Below are positions 59,622 to 64,000 of a stretch of 64,000 nt of DNA, piece by piece (position 1 is the first letter of the stretch; the number at the start of each line of letters is the position of its first letter). The translations under genes and the position numbers were made by a program. The notes under the pieces are model-generated. The model saw only the letters and a program-made list of their open reading frames with translations, searched no databases and was not told the origin of the DNA. Source of the stretch: Rothia terrae (GTDB lineage Bacteria; Actinomycetota; Actinomycetes; Actinomycetales; Micrococcaceae); assembly GCF_012396615.1 (NCBI RefSeq), contig NZ_JAAXPV010000010.1:1-64000 (forward strand), given 5' to 3'.

Positions 59622-60387
59622 GTTGGATCTGCAAGACGTTGTCAACGCGAATCAGCATCGATTTAGTGAGACCGAGCGAGATATTCTTGCCTTCATGCTA
59701 GAGAACGAGGAATTCGTTGCAGAGGCAACTATTTCTTCCCTTGCTCACCGCACTTTTACGTCGACGTCCAGCATCATTCGACTGACAAAGAAACTCGATT
59801 TCTCGGGTTTTGCTGAGCTGAAATACTTCATTAAATCTTCTATCAACAAACCCACAGATTCTGCGGTTGACTTTATCCAAGCCGGTAAAGATGACATCGT
59901 GAAAACTCTGGAATTTGTCGAGTATTATAATCTCAAACCGGTGTTAGCGAAGATTCAGAACGCGCGCAGTGTCTACTGCTATGGCACCGGTTATGCCCAG
60001 CGAAATGCAGTTCAAGAATTTGCGAAATCGATGTTAGCGTGCGGCAAATTTATGCACGTTATTCCGGCACATAACGAGTTTTCCGGTAGCGTGGACGCGA
60101 TGACCAGCGAGGACCTTGTGATTGTGGTGTCGCTATCGGGTAATACGGATCAGATTCGCGAGACGCTCAAAATGCTGTCACTGCGTAAAATCCCGGTCGT
60201 TGCCGTGACTGATTTTGGAATGAATTATCTGTCATCCATCGCCGTTCATAGCCTGCACTATGCGGCCACTCCAGCTACTATCAATAATCAGCGTGCGCCT
60301 TACCATTCCTTTGTTGGCCTCAATATTTTGCTTGACTATTTAGTGCGTAGCTACATCGATTTTATTGACCCGAAAGATACACCATGA
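59620..60387 (+). CDS. RpiR (MurR/RpiR) family transcriptional regulator with SIS domain
   Basis: 255 residues: N-terminal helix-turn-helix domain (about 1-77) with FSETERDILAFMLENEEFVA and TSTSSIIRLTKKLDFSGFAE, and a C-terminal SIS domain (about 110-245) with the sugar-phosphate loop VVSLSGNTDQIRE. Such proteins sense sugar phosphates; next to the PTS gene it probably controls the alpha-glucoside module, perhaps binding maltose-6'-phosphate or a similar product. TTG 59620 or TTG 59623 starts it; the second has better spacing to GGGAG. Overlaps the next gene by 4 bases. Confidence 0.87.
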   Translation: MLDLQDVVNANQHRFSETERDILAFMLENEEFVAEATISSLAHRTFTSTSSIIRLTKKLDFSGFAELKYFIKSSINKPTDSAVDFIQAGKDDIVKTLEFVEYYNLKPVLAKIQNARSVYCYGTGYAQRNAVQEFAKSMLACGKFMHVIPAHNEFSGSVDAMTSEDLVIVVSLSGNTDQIRETLKMLSLRKIPVVAVTDFGMNYLSSIAVHSLHYAATPATINNQRAPYHSFVGLNILLDYLVRSYIDFIDPKDTP

Positions 60388-60842
60388 GGGCCCTTTTACT
60401 TTTGCTGAGCGACTCAGCCAAGCTGACTAAAATTCTGTTTTGGTACTGGTTGTTGAGCGCCGGTGCTTTTGTGCTGTTTGCGTTTACGCAGGCTAGTTCT
60501 ACGAGTACATCGTTTGAGCAGACGCTTCAGCAACCTTCGATTGCCCTGTCATTTTTGATTTCGTGCATGTCTATCATTCAAGCGGTCATGCTGAAGATGG
60601 CGCATAGTGAAAATGAAAATACGGTGCGAATTTTTTCGATTTTTAGCGGTGTTCAGCAGGTGCTGGTAGGCAATATTCCTGCTGCGCTTTTATCGTATTT
60701 TCTAGCCCGGTCTTTGCATGATGCTCCGCGTGAGCCGTTCGCTCCTACCTGGCGTTGGGTACTGATCGGCGTGTGTATTCTTTTGAGTTTCTTGACATTT
60801 TTGACGCTACTTGCACGCTATAACCAGTTCTTTGGCGCATAA
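60384..60842 (+). CDS. Small four-helix membrane protein of unknown function
   Basis: 152 residues, four hydrophobic segments (WYWLLSAGAFVLFAF, ALSFLISCMSIIQAVML, VLVGNIPAALLSYFLA, VLIGVCILLSFLTFLTLL) separated by short polar loops. No domain recognised. The ATG overlaps the rpiR TGA (ATGA), so translation is coupled; this may be incidental or may mean the protein belongs to the sugar module. Confidence 0.6.
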   Translation: MRALLLLLSDSAKLTKILFWYWLLSAGAFVLFAFTQASSTSTSFEQTLQQPSIALSFLISCMSIIQAVMLKMAHSENENTVRIFSIFSGVQQVLVGNIPAALLSYFLARSLHDAPREPFAPTWRWVLIGVCILLSFLTFLTLLARYNQFFGA

Positions 60843-60920
60843 GAAACAGACGGGTTTATGAGAACCGGTCATTGATTGATGCTGTCAGCACGTAAAATAG
60901 TGGCGTAACACTTTGTGAGG

Positions 60921-63900
60921 GTGAGAAAAATTTCTAACGAATCGATGCACTTGGGGCAGACCTCTGATGCCGCTGAACAGAACGACGACGTTGAGAACAC
61001 TGGTTTCAATGAGGAAAGCGCGGCAGGCCTAGAGAAATGGGCTGAGCAGATGGACCTGTATACAGGTCCTGACGCCCTGCTTGATTTTAATCAGGTGGAC
61101 TATGTCCATATTGATTTCACCCATGCCAATCCTTCAGGTATCGCGCAGCTGATGATGGGACGTAAGACTCGTCTTTCAACTATTTTGCGCGATAAACAAC
61201 AGCTCGAATCGGGTATGCGGGCTGCCCGAGGCTTGCGCGCTAAGATTTTTGAGCTTGAAACCGGGCACGGATTGGACGCCGGTTACTTTGTTGCTGGTAC
61301 CGCGTCCTGGCTGTCGCACGATGTGCGCGAGCGAGGAATGGCGAGTGAAAAGCGCTTTATTGCGCCAATTTTGCTGGCTCCATTAGCCATTACTCCTCAT
61401 GCCTCGAGTGATGATTTTGAGCTTCGTTTAGCGGGTTCAGCTAAGCTGAATCCGGCTCTAGTGCGCCAGTTGCGTAAGGAATACGGCATCGATTTAGGAA
61501 CGATGGATGTTGCCGCTCTTGCCAACTCCATGTCGCGTCTTGATCCAGAGCCTGTGATTGATCGTATGCGCGCATCGACCGCATCTATACCGGGCATGAT
61601 GATTGAAGCGAAGTATCTCGTCTCGACCTTCGCTGATCTGAAGGAAAGCATGGGGGAGCTACCCCATACCGCCCACACTAAGGTTGTGCGTGACTTAGCG
61701 CAACTGAAATCCGGTGTTGAGGGCTCAGGCAATATTGCCGAAGTCTCAACTACCCGTCCTCCGCTTGATGCGCGTAATCCCGAAGACGAGATGCTGGTGT
61801 TGGATGCCGACGCCGCTCAGCAAGAAATTATCGACCTCGCCTATGAGGGATATTCTCTGGCTGTCACCGCCGCACCCGGCACCGACTCTTTACGCACCGC
61901 GGTAAACCTATCCACCACGCTGATTGCACAGAACAAGTCTGTTTTGGTAGTGGGCGAGAAAAGCTCAACTCTGCGCGATTTTTCGTCCTTGCTCGCTAAA
62001 ACCGGCGTGCAGGAACTTCAGTACGACCTGCTGGCTGATACCGAACCTGAAGAACAGCGTCAGCAACTGATCCGCGGTATTGTACGCAACGAAAAAGCGA
62101 TTACTCCTAACTACCGCGATGTTCAAGAAGAACTGGTTGAAACCCGCAATAAACTGGCCGGCCACATTAACGCACTGAAGTTTACGGAATCACGTTGGGG
62201 ATGCTCACCGTTCGATGCGATGCAGACTCTTGCAGCGCTCACCGCACAGAACCCAGCACCTGCCTCTCACGTTCGTTTTGATCGTCCAGTCATGGATGCT
62301 CTCACCGAACGAGCACAGACCACCAAAGACCTGGTGCGTTTAGGCGAGCTAGCTGCTTTCAAGAAATCCACCCGTCAGTCACCGTGGCATAATGCCAAGC
62401 TCATTAGCGAAGAAGAAAGTTCGGTTGCACACGAACTCGTCAAGAGCCTTCAAAAATCGCTGACGTCCATGAACGCAGCGATGAGCCGTATGGCCGCTGA
62501 AACCGGTATGCGCGAAGGCAACTGCCTCAACGAGTGGGAAGAACAGCTTAACCTGCTCACTCGCATCCGCGAAACGCTCAAGAGCTTTACCGGCGATATC
62601 TACGACCGGCCGGTGACCGATCTGATTGCCGCAACTGCAAGCGGTTCGTGGCGTCGAGAAAACGGCATCGACATGAGCACCATGCAGCGTTCTCGTTTGC
62701 GTAAAGCGGCTAAAGAGTACATTCGCAACGGCGTACATATCTCTAACGTGCACGAGGCTCTGACAGTCGTACAGTCCGAGCGAGAAGAATGGCTACAGTG
62801 GGCTACCAAGGGCCACAAACCCGTTCCACCAGCCAACCTTGACGAGTTGAAAAACGAACTCGAGGTACTGCGTAACGAATTTTCCGGTCTTGCGCTGGTG
62901 CTTGAAGAGAGCCCATACGGCAACGACTTCTTCAACACTCCCGTGACTCAGATTGCGGACCGTCTAACTCAGCTAGCAGAAGATGAGTACTTGCTACACA
63001 CTCTGCCTGAGCGCGACCGTCTGCTAGAGCGCCTACGCCAACAGGGCTTACACGATCTCATTGAGGACTTGCACGAGCGTGAAGTTGAAGCTTCGAATGT
63101 TGCAGCCGAGCTCGAGCTCGCATGGTGGCAGACTGCACTTGAAATGATGCTGGCTTCACAAGAAATCGAGATCTTAGACGGCGATGCCCTGCGCGACCTC
63201 GAAGCAAGGTTCCGCCGCGCTGACTACCGCCACCTCGCGTCCGGAGGCGCCCGTCTGATGTCTCAGGCAGCTGCGCACTGGAAGCAGGCAATTTCAGAGA
63301 ATTCTCACCAAGCCGCCTATCTGAAATCTCAGCTACGCGGCCACGAATTCAGTATGAATGCAATGCTGTGCAACGCCGCCCATATCACTACTACCCTCTA
63401 CCCGCTGTGGACCACCAGCCCCTTCGCGATCTCGCGTAAGCTACCGGTTGATATGCGTTTTGATGCGGTGATTTTGCTGGATGCGGACTCCACCCCGCTT
63501 GCTGCCAACCTGCCGGCGATTACTCGCGCTGATCAGGTCATCGCAATTGGCGACCCCGTCAGCGGTGTACCCGAGCCCTTCATGGTCTCGGCTATTGCTA
63601 ACCCGGCAGTTCTAGAGAACGACGAAAAACTCGATTCAACCATCGAAGTATTAGCAAAGATTTTGCCCACACGCTCGTTGGCTGTTATCAACCGGGCTCT
63701 TGACCGTTCTGTATTCAATTACCTGAACGAGAACTTCTACAACAACCAGCTGAAGAACTACCCCTGGGGCGAAGAACTGACGGATAACGTCAGCGGCTTT
63801 AGCGTAGACCGCATTAGTTTAGAAGGACGCGTCAGCGATAACGCATCGCTAGATTCCCCTTCTTTGGAGGTTGAGCACGTGGGGTGGCGCGTTATTGAAC

Positions 63901-64000
63901 ACGCCATTAAACGACCGCAACAATCTCTTGCCGTTGTAGCAGCAAGTGTTCGACATGCACAGCGTATCGCTGATTTTGTGCGCCGTGCTCTTGCCCAGTA
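60921..64000 (+). CDS. Large helicase-like (SF1 DNA2/NAM7-type) actinobacterial protein, partial at the window end
   Basis: An open frame of at least 1026 codons runs off the window. The first 300 residues (FTHANPSGIAQLMMGRKTRL, ARGLRAKIFELETGHGLDAG, FIAPILLAPLAIT) match a family of long actinobacterial proteins annotated as AAA or helicase-like. A Walker A position reads VTAAPGTDSLRTAVN, lacking the lysine, with VLVVGE after it. A coiled, charged middle (about 400-800) precedes a Walker B-like FDAVILLDADS, with Ala instead of Glu. The C-terminal helicase motifs lie beyond 64000. Start uncertain: GTG 60921 or 60915, or ATG 60945; none has a well-placed ribosome binding site. Confidence 0.75.
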   Translation, partial: MRKISNESMHLGQTSDAAEQNDDVENTGFNEESAAGLEKWAEQMDLYTGPDALLDFNQVDYVHIDFTHANPSGIAQLMMGRKTRLSTILRDKQQLESGMRAARGLRAKIFELETGHGLDAGYFVAGTASWLSHDVRERGMASEKRFIAPILLAPLAITPHASSDDFELRLAGSAKLNPALVRQLRKEYGIDLGTMDVAALANSMSRLDPEPVIDRMRASTASIPGMMIEAKYLVSTFADLKESMGELPHTAHTKVVRDLAQLKSGVEGSGNIAEVSTTRPPLDARNPEDEMLVLDADAAQQEIIDLAYEGYSLAVTAAPGTDSLRTAVNLSTTLIAQNKSVLVVGEKSSTLRDFSSLLAKTGVQELQYDLLADTEPEEQRQQLIRGIVRNEKAITPNYRDVQEELVETRNKLAGHINALKFTESRWGCSPFDAMQTLAALTAQNPAPASHVRFDRPVMDALTERAQTTKDLVRLGELAAFKKSTRQSPWHNAKLISEEESSVAHELVKSLQKSLTSMNAAMSRMAAETGMREGNCLNEWEEQLNLLTRIRETLKSFTGDIYDRPVTDLIAATASGSWRRENGIDMSTMQRSRLRKAAKEYIRNGVHISNVHEALTVVQSEREEWLQWATKGHKPVPPANLDELKNELEVLRNEFSGLALVLEESPYGNDFFNTPVTQIADRLTQLAEDEYLLHTLPERDRLLERLRQQGLHDLIEDLHEREVEASNVAAELELAWWQTALEMMLASQEIEILDGDALRDLEARFRRADYRHLASGGARLMSQAAAHWKQAISENSHQAAYLKSQLRGHEFSMNAMLCNAAHITTTLYPLWTTSPFAISRKLPVDMRFDAVILLDADSTPLAANLPAITRADQVIAIGDPVSGVPEPFMVSAIANPAVLENDEKLDSTIEVLAKILPTRSLAVINRALDRSVFNYLNENFYNNQLKNYPWGEELTDNVSGFSVDRISLEGRVSDNASLDSPSLEVEHVGWRVIEHAIKRPQQSLAVVAASVRHAQRIADFVRRALAQ

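Overview
The window looks like a chromosomal segment of a Micrococcaceae actinobacterium, most likely Rothia (R. dentocariosa-like). This rests on moderate GC content, an spc operon without rpsN, an alpha operon without rpsD, an L17 protein fused to a sunset domain, mycothiol synthesis (mshA), GuaB3, and the tsaE-tsaB-rimI-tsaD and acpS-nnr neighbourhoods. The genus is inferred from memory of these families; the species is a guess.

Layout. 1-3375: a decayed catecholate siderophore locus. It holds a broken 2,3-dihydroxybenzoate-AMP ligase joined out of frame by a deletion to the terminal thioesterase domain of an NRPS, followed by an intact MFS exporter. 3376-3705: a long rplN leader with possible structure. 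3706-17974: ribosomal genes (L14 to L15, secY-adk-map, rlmN, infA-rpmJ-rpsM-rpsK-rpoA-rplQ, truA, rplM-rpsI). 18153-20613: ppk2 and glmM. 20877-23959: a mannitol PTS/mannitol-1-phosphate dehydrogenase locus carrying a nonsense codon, a frameshift and a deletion that fuses IIA to a truncated MtlD. 24278-30144: mscL, coaA, glmS, acpS, nnr. 30449-34153 (minus): an undecaprenyl-phosphate sugar transferase, a phosphatase-like gene and mshA. 34238-38388: alr and the t6A genes. 38389-38888: an intergenic element bounded by about 30-bp inverted repeats and rich in hairpins. 38914-41413 (minus): a GCS2 ligase and a THUMP-like methyltransferase. 41562-43615: CIRCE-groES-groEL. 43794-52081: an OafA-like acyltransferase, guaB, guaB3, SURF1, a DUF3817 protein and guaA. 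52415-52552: a 45-residue microprotein. 52966-60842: an alpha-glucoside module. 60921 to the end: a large helicase-like protein with degenerate ATPase motifs.

The most system-like locus is 52966-60842. A PTS EIICB with two tandem IIB domains diverges from an operon of an EEP-family phosphatase, resembling maltose-6'-phosphate phosphatase MapP, and two GH13_31 glucosidases that differ at the linkage-specificity position. An RpiR/SIS regulator follows, and its ribosome binding site lies inside the terminator hairpin of the PTS gene. The likely scheme is PTS import with phosphorylation, dephosphorylation by the EEP enzyme, then hydrolysis of the free disaccharide.

Two accessory traits, siderophore assembly and mannitol use, are visibly being lost, while housekeeping genes are intact and arranged in compact operons closed by strong intrinsic terminators. 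No tRNA, rRNA, CRISPR array or insertion sequence was recognised.
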